From Oopsacas minuta (taxonomy: Eukaryota > Porifera > Hexactinellida > Lyssacinosida > Leucopsacidae): a stretch of 64,000 nt of DNA. The stretch covers positions 460,743 through 524,742 of the forward strand of contig JAKMXF010000166.1 of NCBI GenBank assembly GCA_024704765.1, given 5' to 3'. Positions 22,001 through 31,483 of the stretch are shown one piece after another. The number at the start of each line of letters is the position of its first letter. Positions within the stretch are counted from its first letter, which is position 1. Made by a program: the position numbers and the translations under genes. The notes beneath the pieces were generated by a model. The model saw nothing but the letters and a program-made list of their open reading frames with translations. It had not been told where the DNA came from and ran no database searches.

Positions 22001-22730
22001 AATGCAGACTATTAAGCAAGAAACAATCCGACAGCTACAACCACCAGAATCTGACACGGAGAGTGAGTTAGAAGCAGATTCTGTTGTTTCTGGAGATCAA
22101 GAGCCGGATATTCATGAAGTACAAGATAGCACTACTATAGTAGAACAACCAGCTGGAGCTGAGGCTAACCACGAGTCTCATATTTCCTCAACAACTTCGG
22201 TTGATAACACAACTTTATATTCTCCACAACAATCTCCAGAACCGAGTCCTACTGAAGAGGTATTGTCTAAACAGTACATTCCTTCCTACGAACCTGAGAT
22301 TGAAACCTCATCTGCTCCTTTACCAGATGCTACTACTCAAGATACAACAGCTATTTATACTAATTCTGTTTCTCCTCCAGAATCTTCCTTAGCTCAAACT
22401 GAAGAACCTCCTGCTATTCATGATCCTCTGATATCCTCACCACCATCCACTAACCCTCTATCTATTAGTCCCCCTCCTGCTACACCGAACTCTCTCAATT
22501 CTAACCCTCTTAGCGTATCAGATCCCCTCACAATATTTCCTAGCAAATCTTCTCAAGAACCAATCTCTAACCCTCTCTTAGGCGGAGACAGTTATTCGGA
22601 AAGTGACTTCTTTACAGCTCCTTCCACCAAGAAGGAAGAGACGGTTAACTCTACTGCTAAACAGAAGACTACTGGTAGTTCTGCTCTATTCAGTGATGAT
22701 GAGGGTGATGAGTTTGATTGGCTCCAATGA
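19071..22730 (+). CDS. FKBP15: FKBP15/WAFL homologue: WH1-like + FKBP domain + long coiled coil
   Basis: A 1219-residue protein in a single exon. The acidic N-terminus leads to Leu-Ala-Asn-Leu-Phe-Gly and Tyr-Thr-Ala-Pro-Lys-Gln-Pro-Lys, the FKBP15 signature before its WH1-like domain (about 60-175). The FKBP peptidyl-prolyl isomerase-like domain spans about 182-283, with Val-Leu-Tyr-Ser-Gly-Trp, Val-Ile-Gln-Gly-Trp-Asp-Gln-Gly and Ala-Tyr-Gly. A Pro/Ser/Gln-rich linker follows to about 480. A long heptad-rich coiled coil covers about 480-960. A Ser/Pro/Thr-rich acidic tail ends in Asp-Glu-Phe-Asp-Trp-Leu-Gln. Known homologues act on early endosomes and actin-based transport; this is inferred. 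Length matches the vertebrate protein, which is encoded by many exons. Conservation from N- to C-terminus argues for a working gene rather than a retrocopy. Confidence 0.93.
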   Translation: MSKAILSLSSDEDADIVLAEDRKGLANLFGNEKMSATGQKPSLHYTAPKQPKPDKNRSVSKDAAQSVVIAVPIVAQQYIDGQYVNKGRVSLAILGNPVSKEYTLIIYKTQTDRRLSLRIEATLNFNVKENNYVNFYDDTRQAWAVKFDSSKDLYDLAFAIALAKANMTGLKTLLLQNLLIGEGQAVTTGDTVGVLYSGWLFTNGTIEKDKPFDSNVRSDKIFKVKLGEKAVIQGWDQGMVGMKKGGKKLILIPSKLAYGDKGVKGRIPPNASLVFEVELVKVKFLVKDAENRDMPMLPSMDDMDSNVNVRERTASFEEQTDVPDSSSKEAILKRLVKVAQPVLNQKLTHESYPSAESRGHPSEGSGRSTPVSVSSNPGQNSAHYAAPYEQPQHSSEQYYPHTNPHIQNAPYAHQLPFPPSQPPIYPPSQTSIYPTPSTALAPLSYSNQLQYPGHQSLLAAQAGLTTGATILQPQSVQNAPVQGVGVGEYSQLMADTKVELGKMSLRLDEIGKKVDSIHDNNARSLVPVQQETQRGGLLDSGVLLHSINKIVDENTHLKQEVVDRDNRMEGLNQRINQLLQSNQRYVEQSQQLLEQRSDSMHSMASNQQSRLSQIEVEKNELVVKFEEAKRNLDQKNLDLTEYKSESDDIKRKFENVMQKMTLAKEKFREKESEIEDLRTDCEQAKRESDKAKSSHNKLTNEIDDLTTTLEELRDKLKHDRTLKIKLDSKVTGYEDEINELKEENEQLQRTVEDRKRKFQMEKQKLQGEVEELRNTHEEEIQSIKIHLNSASSGPSPVEVARIESSWKRKLDQAVADTEAKTQDQIEELQTNEHKLKASIQRLEKKLNSTQSSDNQLNEQTEQLLDLKDQLRVAQEKFIRAQDRQHELSEELDVSNEREGRINERLSHSEMNNNSLRGQLEDAKQMLSQQVTDQPESAVNRNELDAKIKLIMNQLFQVMRMKFDMSESYDGTFVVNTIMQTIKQETIRQLQPPESDTESELEADSVVSGDQEPDIHEVQDSTTIVEQPAGAEANHESHISSTTSVDNTTLYSPQQSPEPSPTEEVLSKQYIPSYEPEIETSSAPLPDATTQDTTAIYTNSVSPPESSLAQTEEPPAIHDPLISSPPSTNPLSISPPPATPNSLNSNPLSVSDPLTIFPSKSSQEPISNPLLGGDSYSESDFFTAPSTKKEETVNSTAKQKTTGSSALFSDDEGDEFDWLQ

Positions 22731-23354
22731 TATATATTGATAATTACTATATTAGGATGATAAGTCCTTTCGTTATATTCATTAATCTAATCTTACTTAT
22801 GTTTGTGGTTGTTAAGATATTCCTAATTGCTCTGTTTAGATTTTGTCCCCACTTCATTTTATTATATTTTGATGTAAATATAATTATATGTATGTAAGTT
22901 ACTATTGCTGTATTATCCTTAAAATGGAAATAGTTTCCCAGGATTTTAATATATTTCCCTTTGATCGCGATCTTACTTGAAATCCCTGGGTTGGCTCCAT
23001 ATAGCAACACATACGCCATGACCTTGTGTTATGTCGTTCACGCTCAAATATTTCCATGAAAAATTAATGGAAACCCTCATACCATAATGACAAATAGACA
23101 GTAGTGTGAACTACGTAATACGACACGACTAGAGAGTGTGTAATTTTCGAGAAAATTTTAACTCTTTCAAGGCATATCAGCTGATACACCAAACGGCCTA
23201 GGGAGAACGCTGAATTATATGTTTGTAGTAAGGTTCAATTAAATCAAATGTTAGAATAGGATCGGGATCTTGTAGTAAATCATCGATACGATCCTCGATC
23301 TTCATCAAGAGATCCTAATACCCTAACTAAATTTATTAATGAGCCAGAGAAACA
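22731..23354. other. Intergenic, no gene seen
   Basis: About 620 AT-rich bases. Near 23190-23210 is AGGGAGAACGCTG, resembling the inverted end of the TTCTCCC-type MITE at 26330. Its partner was not located. This stretch should hold the promoter of GST copy 4. Confidence 0.4.
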
Positions 23355-23960
23355 CTGGCTGCATTAGCTAAGCCCAAACTCTACTACTTCGATGGTCCAG
23401 GCCTTGGTGAGATCGCTAGAGTCTTACTAACTTACAAAGGAATAGAATTTGATGACGTAAGGATAGGAGATAACGATTGGGGAATATTCAAGCCCAAATC
23501 ACCTTTGGGGACAGTCCCCTACTATGAAGAAGGTGATATTCAGATAGGATGCAGCCTGGCTATAGCTCGTTATATAGCAGAGAAGAATGGATTAGGCGGA
23601 AAGAATCAAGAAGAAAATGCTAAGTTAGAATCGTATGCAGATGCAATGGCTTATATAATGCCAGATGTGTATATGATCAAATATGGGCCTGAAGATCAGA
23701 GAGAGGAGCGTAAAGTTAAATTTATCAACACCACACCAGGAAAACTAGCAGCTATAGAATCTCAAATCAAGAGTGATAAGAATTTTCTGACAGAAAATAG
23801 ACTCTCTTGGGCAGATTTCATGGCTAGTGTGGTTGCTTGCCAAATGACAGAAAATGGGTTTGGAGATCTTTTGAAAACAGTTCCCAAATTCATTGCTGTA
23901 GTTGCTAACATTGACGCAATGGATAGCATAAAGGGATGGAGACTGAAAACACATAAATGA
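23355..23960 (+). CDS. Sigma-class glutathione S-transferase (copy 4), start codon is CTG
   Basis: An intact 201-codon frame aligned end-to-end with GST copy 2. At the exact position of the usual Met there is CTG (23355-23357), followed by Ala-Ala-Leu-Ala-Lys-Pro-Lys-Leu-Tyr-Tyr-Phe. An in-frame TGA at 23340-23342 rules out an upstream start in this frame without splicing. The first in-frame downstream ATG would remove the catalytic tyrosine domain. The catalytic Tyr11, Asp-Trp motif, Thr-Val-Pro cis-proline segment and Ser-Leu-Ala-Ile helix start are present, with no frameshift or stop. Possibilities are a CTG start, an upstream exon carrying the ATG, a sequencing error, or a recently silenced gene. 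Confidence 0.78.
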   Translation: MAALAKPKLYYFDGPGLGEIARVLLTYKGIEFDDVRIGDNDWGIFKPKSPLGTVPYYEEGDIQIGCSLAIARYIAEKNGLGGKNQEENAKLESYADAMAYIMPDVYMIKYGPEDQREERKVKFINTTPGKLAAIESQIKSDKNFLTENRLSWADFMASVVACQMTENGFGDLLKTVPKFIAVVANIDAMDSIKGWRLKTHK

Positions 23961-24699
23961 TTCTTCGAGCCAATAAGAATTAGAATTCACTTACTTTATT
24001 ATTTCATTAATTTTGTCCTTTAGCTAGATATACGTACGTATTGTATTATACTTAGTCATCAAATACGTACTGTACAGCTTCCATAAGTTGGGAGCTAGGG
24101 GCGAGTGGACCATCGGGAAGTCGGGCAACTATGGCTATTTTGTGTGGGTACATCCCCACCCTGTAATCCGAGTGCCACCCAGATTAAAGTCTGTGTTCTC
24201 TTGATTCAACCATAATTATTGTAAATTTGTATATCTCTCATCTGTTATTTAGTGAAATCAGATTGTAGGATATAAATACATAATTTGCTATATAATATTT
24301 TCAACTCTTTACCTGCTGTCACAATATTAGTGACTTAAACACACGAATTGACAATCTAGGTATACACAGGAAGGGTATCCCCGAATTTTCACTTGTAATT
24401 GCTTGAGCTTCAGGATATTTGCTTGTACCACCCAGATTGTGCTCCCCTGAATATGAGAGGTAACACTGTCGGTGTATATTACGTATACGAAATAGATTAA
24501 AAAATGTTAGTTTTCATAAGTAAGCTCAACATCCGGTAACTCGAACCCCAGGGGAAAAGTAATATGTTCGAGATAACGGATGGCCTCCATTTAAGGTCAC
24601 GATTACGCCTGGGACACCTTTTCAAGCTGCTTATTCAGGTGTTTATGATCTTTCAAAAATGCATAATAACATTGATTTCAATATTTATATTAAGAAATT
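23961..24699. other. Intergenic, no gene seen
   Basis: About 740 bases. A segment at 24535-24625 (text around GGATGGCCTCCATTTAAGGT) recurs near 63690-63740, so it is part of a dispersed repeat. No coding frame was seen. Confidence 0.4.
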
Positions 24700-25020
24700 A
24701 GTCCTTAATCTCTATTATTAAAACTCAATTATTGTGGGGAGGTGTTTGTGTTTGTTTGTTTGTCCACTTTGTATTATAATAATAAGGGAAGATGATATGC
24801 GTATTTAATATAGGGAATACATATCCTTCTGTTGACGATATAGGATTGTAAACAATTACATTAGGGTAATCAAGTATGCTGATTCAGATTTTCACACTTT
24901 CGAAATAATCATATGTAATTTTATTTGTTGTTTTTATGAATATTAAGTAAACAAATAGTTGAAATCTCGAAATATACTTAGAAGCTTGCTCCCAACAGAC
25001 ATAAAGGAGTAATCAAGTAC
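24700..25020 (+). repeat. Dispersed repeat family B, copy 1
   Basis: It begins with CTCTATTATTAAAACTCAAT followed by a TGTTTGTTTG tract and ends in a conserved block (ATTTTCACACTTTCGAAAT-like, then TTATGAATATTAAGTAAACA and an ATCAAGTACGCTGAT end). The same order is found at 44279-44600; inverted or partial copies lie at 27830-28070, 31910-31980, 42485-42740, 46545-46790 and 52840-53160. There are no inverted repeats and no ORF. A Helitron-like non-autonomous element is possible but unproven. Confidence 0.68.
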
Positions 25021-25644
25021 GCTGATTGTTAAGAATCTGCGGTACATTAATCGGGACTAATATTTATAAAGTCTATGAGTAGTCAAGTAGTACTATCACT
25101 ATGTAGCCATGTGAAATGTGACATAAGTATTTTATCTGCTTTTGTTGTTCTGCCATGAATATACCTGGAGGGCTCTAATTGTTTGCCGGAACAAATATTG
25201 AATTGATTCAAAATAATGGCCTTGACAGGGCTCGTCAGAGAATTTTCTGTTTCTCTTACTATACTTTCCAACACTAAAATAACAAGTACAGTAAGTTAAC
25301 CTAAATTTAGCATCTAGCTTTCTTCCATGAAGTATCCTCTTGATTTGCGAAGTTGTTATTGTTCAAGTTGTCAATAATAAACACTACTGAATCCAGTTGA
25401 TAGCAGTACAACTTTTGATATAGAGTAAGGGCTGCTCATTGTGACCCTAAAGGGACCAATAATATTATCCTTAATATAAATAACATGGCTGTCGGAGAGA
25501 AAATTCTTAAAAAATTGGATATGATCTCATTTATCTGGCCTTTGTAGAGCAATTAGAGCAAAGATTAAGTTATCTCCAAATATGTAAAGGGCAGAGTGTG
25601 TTCACAATCTGTTCATGACATTACTCTTCCTTGATTAATACAAT
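25021..25644. other. Intergenic, no gene seen
   Basis: About 620 AT-rich bases with no supportable coding frame or repeat. Confidence 0.35.
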
Positions 25645-26040
25645 GATATCAATTCTCAATGCACCTGATGTCTATAATCTATATTATTCTTATTGGAATA
25701 TTAGATACCAAGAAAAATTAATCACTACCTTCAATCATTATATTAATCTCATGCCTGGATGTATCTCATGATATTAGTCACGAGAGTTAATTTCTTTGAA
25801 ATTAATTAATGGGTACAAGTACTTTCTGGACTCAAATAATTGTTTGCTAATGCTACGGAAATTCTAAACAGCAAGATAATGAGGTTAAAATCACATTGCT
25901 TTCTGAAATATTAGAGCTTCTTTTGCATTAACTGTAGAATTGATATACAGTAATAGTTGAGGAATTTTGAAAAGGGAACCTCATTAGGCAAACTCAATTA
26001 TACTCAACTGTTAATATTACTTCTTAATGTGTCCAGTTAT
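25645..26040 (-). repeat. Dispersed repeat family A, copy 3 (inverted)
   Basis: Inverse complement of about 6990-7310 plus extra sequence, with moderate divergence. It overlaps the family A segment also found at 10893-11140, so the three copies define a family longer than 400 bases. Confidence 0.75.
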
Positions 26041-26329
26041 CAGAGCATTAAGCGCTCCTCATTTTTTGGTGCGCTCTTGCCCAGGGACGTCGCCACAGGG
26101 GGCACAGGAGGCAACACCCCCCTGGCAAATCTCGTGCCCCGGGGCATGCCCCCCCCTGGTAAACTCGTGCCACCGGACCCCTTGGCTTAAATTCCAAACA
26201 GGAAATTTTCGGCTCGCTTCGCTCACATCTTTCCCTCAATATAAATTAATCTCTTCCAAAATCAGTGATATAGCTTGTATTGATCTACCGAACTAGGTAA
26301 TATTTTCGAGTGTTTTTACCCTGAGAAAT
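26041..26329. repeat. GC-rich repeat fragment
   Basis: Bases about 26080-26185 form a C/G-rich block with CAGGGACGTCGCCACAGG at its start and several CCCCCCTGG runs, followed by GGCTCGCTTCGCTCAC near 26212. Such GCTCGCTTCGCTC tails also appear near 10600, 42400 and 46475, so this is transposon-derived. No gene. Confidence 0.5.
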
Positions 26330-26634
26330 GTAGTGTTCTCCCCAGGTAGGGAGAACACTATATTTGCTTTTTATTGGCGTATCGGGCCGGTATCCCTTCA
26401 GTTTTGAAGGCTTATCGGCTGATACTCCTTAAAAAGTATAATTGACCATACATAATATCAAGGATTATCGTACGATTTTCTGGTCGATACCTCCATTGAA
26501 ATAATAATTATTAGAAACTTTTCGTTTTTGTTTAAATATTTCACCATATGCCTAAAATATAACTTTTAACATTAAGCGAAAATTTCTCCGATACACATGA
26601 CCACATAAACCGATACGCCCGGGAGAACCCTGAA
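26330..26634. mobile_element. MITE with AGTGTTCTCCC-type termini
   Basis: The left end AGTGTTCTCCCCAGG is mirrored by CCCGGGAGAACCCTG at the right. A small local hairpin (TAGTGTTCTCCC / GGGAGAACACTA) sits at the left end. The interior is non-coding and AT-rich. A related end is seen near 23195. Confidence 0.6.
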
Positions 26635-26714
26635 AGGTATCCATCTTTTTAATATACGCAAAGCACAAAGCCAACGGAAAAATTATCAAACCAAATGTGT
26701 ATTAGGGGGTTATG

Positions 26715-27000
26715 AGAAATTGTTTCAAAATTCAAACCTACGTGGCAGTACAAAGGTAATTAATGTGGTAGCTATTATAGCTTATTGTCAAAGGATACAC
26801 GCCGACACTACTGGACCTACGGCACCCCAGACCCCAACTGTAGTTGTGCATTCAATCTGGTAGCAATGTATAGAACTTGTTGACAACCAGATTGAATTTG
26901 TGCCCCCTAGATATCAAAGCCACACGACGCCACTGCCCGCCTGGATGGTTATGCATACTCAACTAAAAATTTATAGATCCACCACTTGGCATGTCCCTGC
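26715..27000 (-). mobile_element. Internally deleted derivative of the MULE at 12.7-14.9 kb
   Basis: Read on the minus strand, the right part matches about 12722-12880 and the left part matches about 14690-14850, joined with no transposase between. This is the structure expected of a non-autonomous deletion copy. The join falls near 26850, by a TTGTGCATTC sequence. Similarity is clear but diverged on both sides. Confidence 0.68.
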
Positions 27001-28194
27001 TCTTTCCATGAATAAGTTGCGGCGCTTCCACCTCCGCTCCTTACTCAGAAAAGGATGCACTCCGGCTCCCGCTCCAGGGAAAATGGAGCGTGCTCCAATC
27101 GCGCTCCTTTCATTCTTTTAGAATTACATTAAATTTGTACTTTAAGTAATCACAATTGAATTTAGCCATTGTACATTCGGAAAATTACTAAATGTACAAC
27201 GTCAAACATTTCAATAAATTGTGAATTATACAAAAGTGTCCCAGGATCAAGGTTGCAACAGAATAGTTCAATATTTGGTTACCAAGTGAATATCAATATA
27301 CGGTATTCGGTTGGTCCAAACCGAATATTATCTGTAATATTGGGTTAATGTAACCGCATAATATCAGTATTAGGTCAAGCAACTATTCATGAATACTGAT
27401 ATTCGGTTCGATTGGTTTCAACCTTGCCCATCATCCACTTTTTATAGCCAAAATACTGAAAACCAATTTTCATGTTCATTCGACTGCTAGATTTCGCACG
27501 GCCGCGCGGACGGACGTCGCACATCGTCCATGCCATCAGGGCATCTCCCACTAGGAGCTGCACTAAATTTACTCAATAGTTCCCATTGCGCAAAATTTTT
27601 CAAAATCCATTTACTTAAACATGTAACTATGTTTGCGATTGAAATTTACGAAGTAATTAGCCAATGTCCCTACTATTGCAGCATACTCAATATGATTTAT
27701 ATTATTTCAGATTTTATTAAAATGCCAATGGTATAATTATGTAACAATGTTATTTTGAAATTATTGAGATTCTACCTCAATTTTGAAATTTGTGTATTTT
27801 ATGTACCTAAAAGTAAACAAATATTTACTATATGTTGTTAACAATACCATATTTACACTCAGCATACTCGATTACCTCAGTATATCCATTGAAAGCATGT
27901 TTCTACAACAATTTTGAAATTTTACTTTATATTCATAAAAACAGCAATAAATTTACATATGATTAATCCAAAAGTGTGAAAATCGGATTCAGTATGTTCG
28001 ATATATTTAATGAAGTTTTATTGAATTTTATTTACTTCCTTGATAAACACGATAAATACATAGTTATGCGATAATTTCAAAATTGCATACTGTGAGCCCT
28101 GAATCCGCACGAGATTCAGCTTGAAGTTACGTATGTAAAATAATTGAGATCTGAATACTTAATTATTCAAAAATATTCTAAAAATAAACTAAAC
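27001..28194. other. Intergenic with family B fragment
   Basis: About 1.2 kb without a gene. Bases about 27830-28070 are an inverted, diverged copy of repeat family B (shared ACTTTATATTCATAAAAACA and AAGTGTGAAAATCGGATTCA). The open frame 27530-27736 has no recognisable content. Confidence 0.5.
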
Positions 28195-29085
28195 TACAAA
28201 CTACAAAACCTAGTAACTAGAAGACGTACTAACGAACAAAACCTAATAACGAAATGTTATTTTTTATGTTTTGCTCTGAATTCCTGGATCTTTGGATTGC
28301 TATCAACACGAGCTGTTACCTTACCGATCTTTGGACAGTCCTTGAAAGTATCACCTAGCTGGTATTGGATAGTCTCTTGGCAGAGCTGGCTTAGAAGGAA
28401 ATCTGGCCAAGATGGTTTACCTAAAAAGGTGCCATCGTCTTTGATACTTTTTTCTAACTGGGCAAATTTGGCTGGCATGTTTTTCAAGCACTCTTTCTTC
28501 GCTTCTTCTTTCTTATCCTCAGGCCCGAACTTAAAAGGGTAGAGTTTAGATATCATATCAGATATAAGGTCAGCATAAGAAGAAAGCAAAGCATTCTCAA
28601 TACAGTTACTACCACCTAGTCCATTAGCTTCAGCCACAAGACGTGCAATACATAAACTTCCTCCAATTTTAACGCCTCCCTCTTCGTAGTAAGGTGCTAA
28701 GCCTAGAGGACTATCAGCTTTGTATTTAGTAGTCCATTCTTCGAATGATGAGAATCTGATATCTTCAAATTCTTTGCCGGCTGCAACCAATATCAGTCGG
28801 GTTACCTCAGCTTTGCCTGGTCCATCAAAATAGTAAAGTTTTGGTTTCGCCTCACTTGCCATTCAGTTCTAAGATTGCTAAAGGAATTAATGAATCAAAG
28901 CCTATCAATGTTATATATATATATATATACAATCCAGAAGAAATTCAGAAGTAAAGGTTGTCTAACAAAATCGATTGATACTAGTGAAATGAACCCTGTG
29001 TTATTGAATTATAAAAGTACTTTGACTTTGACATGAATGAAATGACCCAGTATAGTCCATGAGCCAGAATGTTTTCGGTATCATC
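28195..29085. repeat. Inverted duplication unit 2 carrying a GST gene
   Basis: Inverted counterpart of 8710-9655, including coding region and both flanks. In this copy a (TA)n run at about 28914-28929 is expanded relative to the other unit. Similarity fades beyond about 29085. Confidence 0.87.
28257..28862 (-). CDS. Sigma-class glutathione S-transferase (copy 5)
   Basis: A 201-residue GST, about 95% identical to copy 2 at 8971-9576. Differences cluster near the N-terminal active-site turn (Gly-Pro-Gly-Lys-Ala-Glu instead of Leu-Pro-Gly-Arg-Gly-Glu) and in a loop at about residues 100-111 (Ile-Ser-Lys-Leu and Lys-Phe). Catalytic Tyr11 and the other glutathione-site residues are unchanged. The frame is intact, so it is likely functional. 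The clustering suggests either relaxed constraint or a shift in substrate. Divergent orientation and shared flanks show that it came from an inverted DNA duplication. Confidence 0.94.
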   Translation of the reverse strand: MASEAKPKLYYFDGPGKAEVTRLILVAAGKEFEDIRFSSFEEWTTKYKADSPLGLAPYYEEGGVKIGGSLCIARLVAEANGLGGSNCIENALLSSYADLISDMISKLYPFKFGPEDKKEEAKKECLKNMPAKFAQLEKSIKDDGTFLGKPSWPDFLLSQLCQETIQYQLGDTFKDCPKIGKVTARVDSNPKIQEFRAKHKK

Positions 29086-29490
29086 CGGGATTAAATCTCA
29101 TAGTGATTTTTGGAAAGGTATACATCCGTGGAGAAGGAAATTCGGATAATACCTGCTGTTAGCAGTGGGTCGTTGGTAGCTTTCGTTTGTTATCACCGAG
29201 ATCACCCCTAAGGGTCGGCTGTCCAAACAAAGGTGAAATTATTATAAATCTAACCTTTTCAATTGAGTTTTAACAATTTTATTGTGATATTCATAGCCAT
29301 TAAATTTCCAGCAATTTGATGGGTCACTTGACCATATTCTGAATACTTTTGAGAATGGAATGTATCACATTCCTGTGTTGTCAAGATTTTTCCAAACATG
29401 GTAATGTGACCCCTATAATGAAAGGAAATTTCATGCTGATTACGAATATCTGGATAGAATTCGATTCAACTTAGTTAAAATATCTAGCAA
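29086..29490. other. Intergenic, no gene seen
   Basis: About 400 bases between the GST duplication and the foldback element. No recognised feature. Confidence 0.35.
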
Positions 29491-30148
29491 AGGGGCGGTC
29501 CCAGGATTTTGGATAGCCCGGGGCAAATCCGAGCAAAATCTTCCTATATAATCGGGAGTTGTCTTAGGATCTAGAATATGGCAAAAAAGGGAGATTTCCC
29601 TGGACCTTGGTATAACGCAAAAGAATATAATAATATCTATCGAATTTTGAATTAATATACTATGTACATACAATTATTGACTCCCATCTCTTGAGAGAAC
29701 TTTCTTAAATCGGCTTACAACCACAGATACAATCACGCTGTATTCTATTGTACAGGACTGTACCAGCTATAGGTTTCCTATCTTTTCTATAAGTAATGCA
29801 ATTTATCTACCAAACCAATTCTTCTCAAATATGAAAGTAATCCGAACAAATGGCAGAGAGATATCCAGTAATAGAAGCCCCTATCAGAATGTATCAATGT
29901 ATTCTCCTGTAATAGAAAATACACTGATACTGAGACCCGTTGAGATGTCTCATCGAAAGCTAAAATATAAAGTCATCCAAGTTCTCCATCAGCTATTCCT
30001 TATTTCCTACTGATGTTGAAGTGTTTAGGAGAGTGCAGCGGGGGTAGTTCGGACTTGATTATTCTCTCTTTGCCAGTTGTCCCAGGGATCGTCTCCTCCA
30101 AATGTTGATTGTTACATCGAATCAACACCTGTTTTTCTCGCATTAATA

Positions 30149-31483
30149 CAGTCTGTTACATAATTATTTGGAACCATGGATTAGTTTATCATACGATCAG
30201 ATTTACTCTTACACAATACTAAAATTGACTAAAATATTTTCAAGAGGTGTATAATCAATATTTAATTGGTAGGCCTCTTGAGTCAATGACCATTTGACAC
30301 CTACGTGGCATTGAAGACCAATATGGCTCTAGAAAATTAGAATCTAGCCTGCTTCAGGTAATTACCAGCATTTTCTTCAACTCTGAAATTGTCTTTGGGC
30401 CTTGTTTAGTTAATTCTTGCTTAACCCACGCGAACAGATTTTCAATGGGATTGAGATCGGGGCTTTGTGATGGCCACGGAAGTACTTTTGGTAAATTAGT
30501 ACTCAACCAATTCTTACCCTTGTCACTGTATGCTTAGGATCGTTATCCATTACGAGTTGCCAATCATTTCCATGGAAAACTTCAGCCTGAGTTAGGAGAT
30601 GACCTTGAAGTACGTCTAGGAATAATGAACTGTCCATATTAGTTGTAAATATGCACAAAGGGAAAGTCCCAAAGGAAGAGAATGCCGCCCAAACATTTAT
30701 TTTTAGAGTATGTTTAGTGGTGGGGACGAATCTTTTCTGATCGGATTTTGTCCACATCTTCATTCGACCCCTGGACAGCCAAATCGACATTTCATCAGCA
30801 AAACAGTCTTGGCTCATTGTTTTTTGGGTATTAAACTTCTTTGCCCATTGGACACGATACAATCGATTTGTTTCACTCAGCATAGGTACTTTTGTGGGAT
30901 ATTTCTTAGAATATTTGGAATCGACTAAGGCTCGGCGTACAGTCTAGTAGGATACAGGTATAGAGCTCTACTTGCCAATGTTCTTAGTGATAAGTATGGT
31001 TTTTGTCTTATTTGTTGGCTAATCGACTGTTTAATCCTATTTCTCAATGAGCATGGCCTTCCAGCTCCTTTTTGATGGGAGATATCAATTCCTTTTGCTA
31101 GTTTGGCCTTTACATAATATACAGTAGACAAGCTTACATGAGCAATTTGAGCAATTTCTTTTGAGGTATGGCTATTAGCTTCTAGTAATAACTTGATAGT
31201 ATTTCTCTTATGCAATTGAGCCATCTGAAATAGTTAATACTTAAGACAAGAGAAAATAAATGGTAAACTTACGAATAATACGGAAAATGACGTCACAACA
31301 AATATTACAGAAGAGAGAAATGTTCGAGAAGTTAATTAATTGAACAAAATAGAACAATCGAATTACGTATGTACTATTATACAATTCAAAATATGTATTC
31401 ACTTTCAAATACACAATGATTCTATTAAGTTATGGTATATTTTCAAAGTATATTAAAATTCCGAATAATTATGTAACAGACTG
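30149..31483 (-). mobile_element. Tc1/mariner-type transposon nested in the foldback element
   Basis: The ends CAGTCTGTTACATAATTATT and its inverse complement lie at 30149 and 31483, both flanked by TA (30147-30148, 31484-31485). The length is 1335 bases. The transposase is on the minus strand and broken. Its termini differ from the Tc1 copy at 395-1744, so at least two families are present. It must be younger than the foldback it interrupts. Confidence 0.88.
30350..31224 (-). pseudogene. Tc1 transposase, frameshifted
   Basis: The N-terminal frame (31224 to 30925) has a helix-turn-helix with Ser-Lys-Glu-Ile-Ala-Gln-Ile-Ala-His-Val-Ser and a Gly-Arg-Pro-type hook. The middle frame (30883 to 30503) has the central DDE core with Ala-Asp-Glu in place of the usual first motif and the second Asp in Val-Met-Asp-Asn-Asp-Pro-Lys-His. 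A further frame down to about 30350 has Ser-Pro-Asp-Leu-Asn-Pro-Ile-Glu-Asn with the catalytic Glu. Frame breaks at about 30900 and 30510 disable it. Confidence 0.83.
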
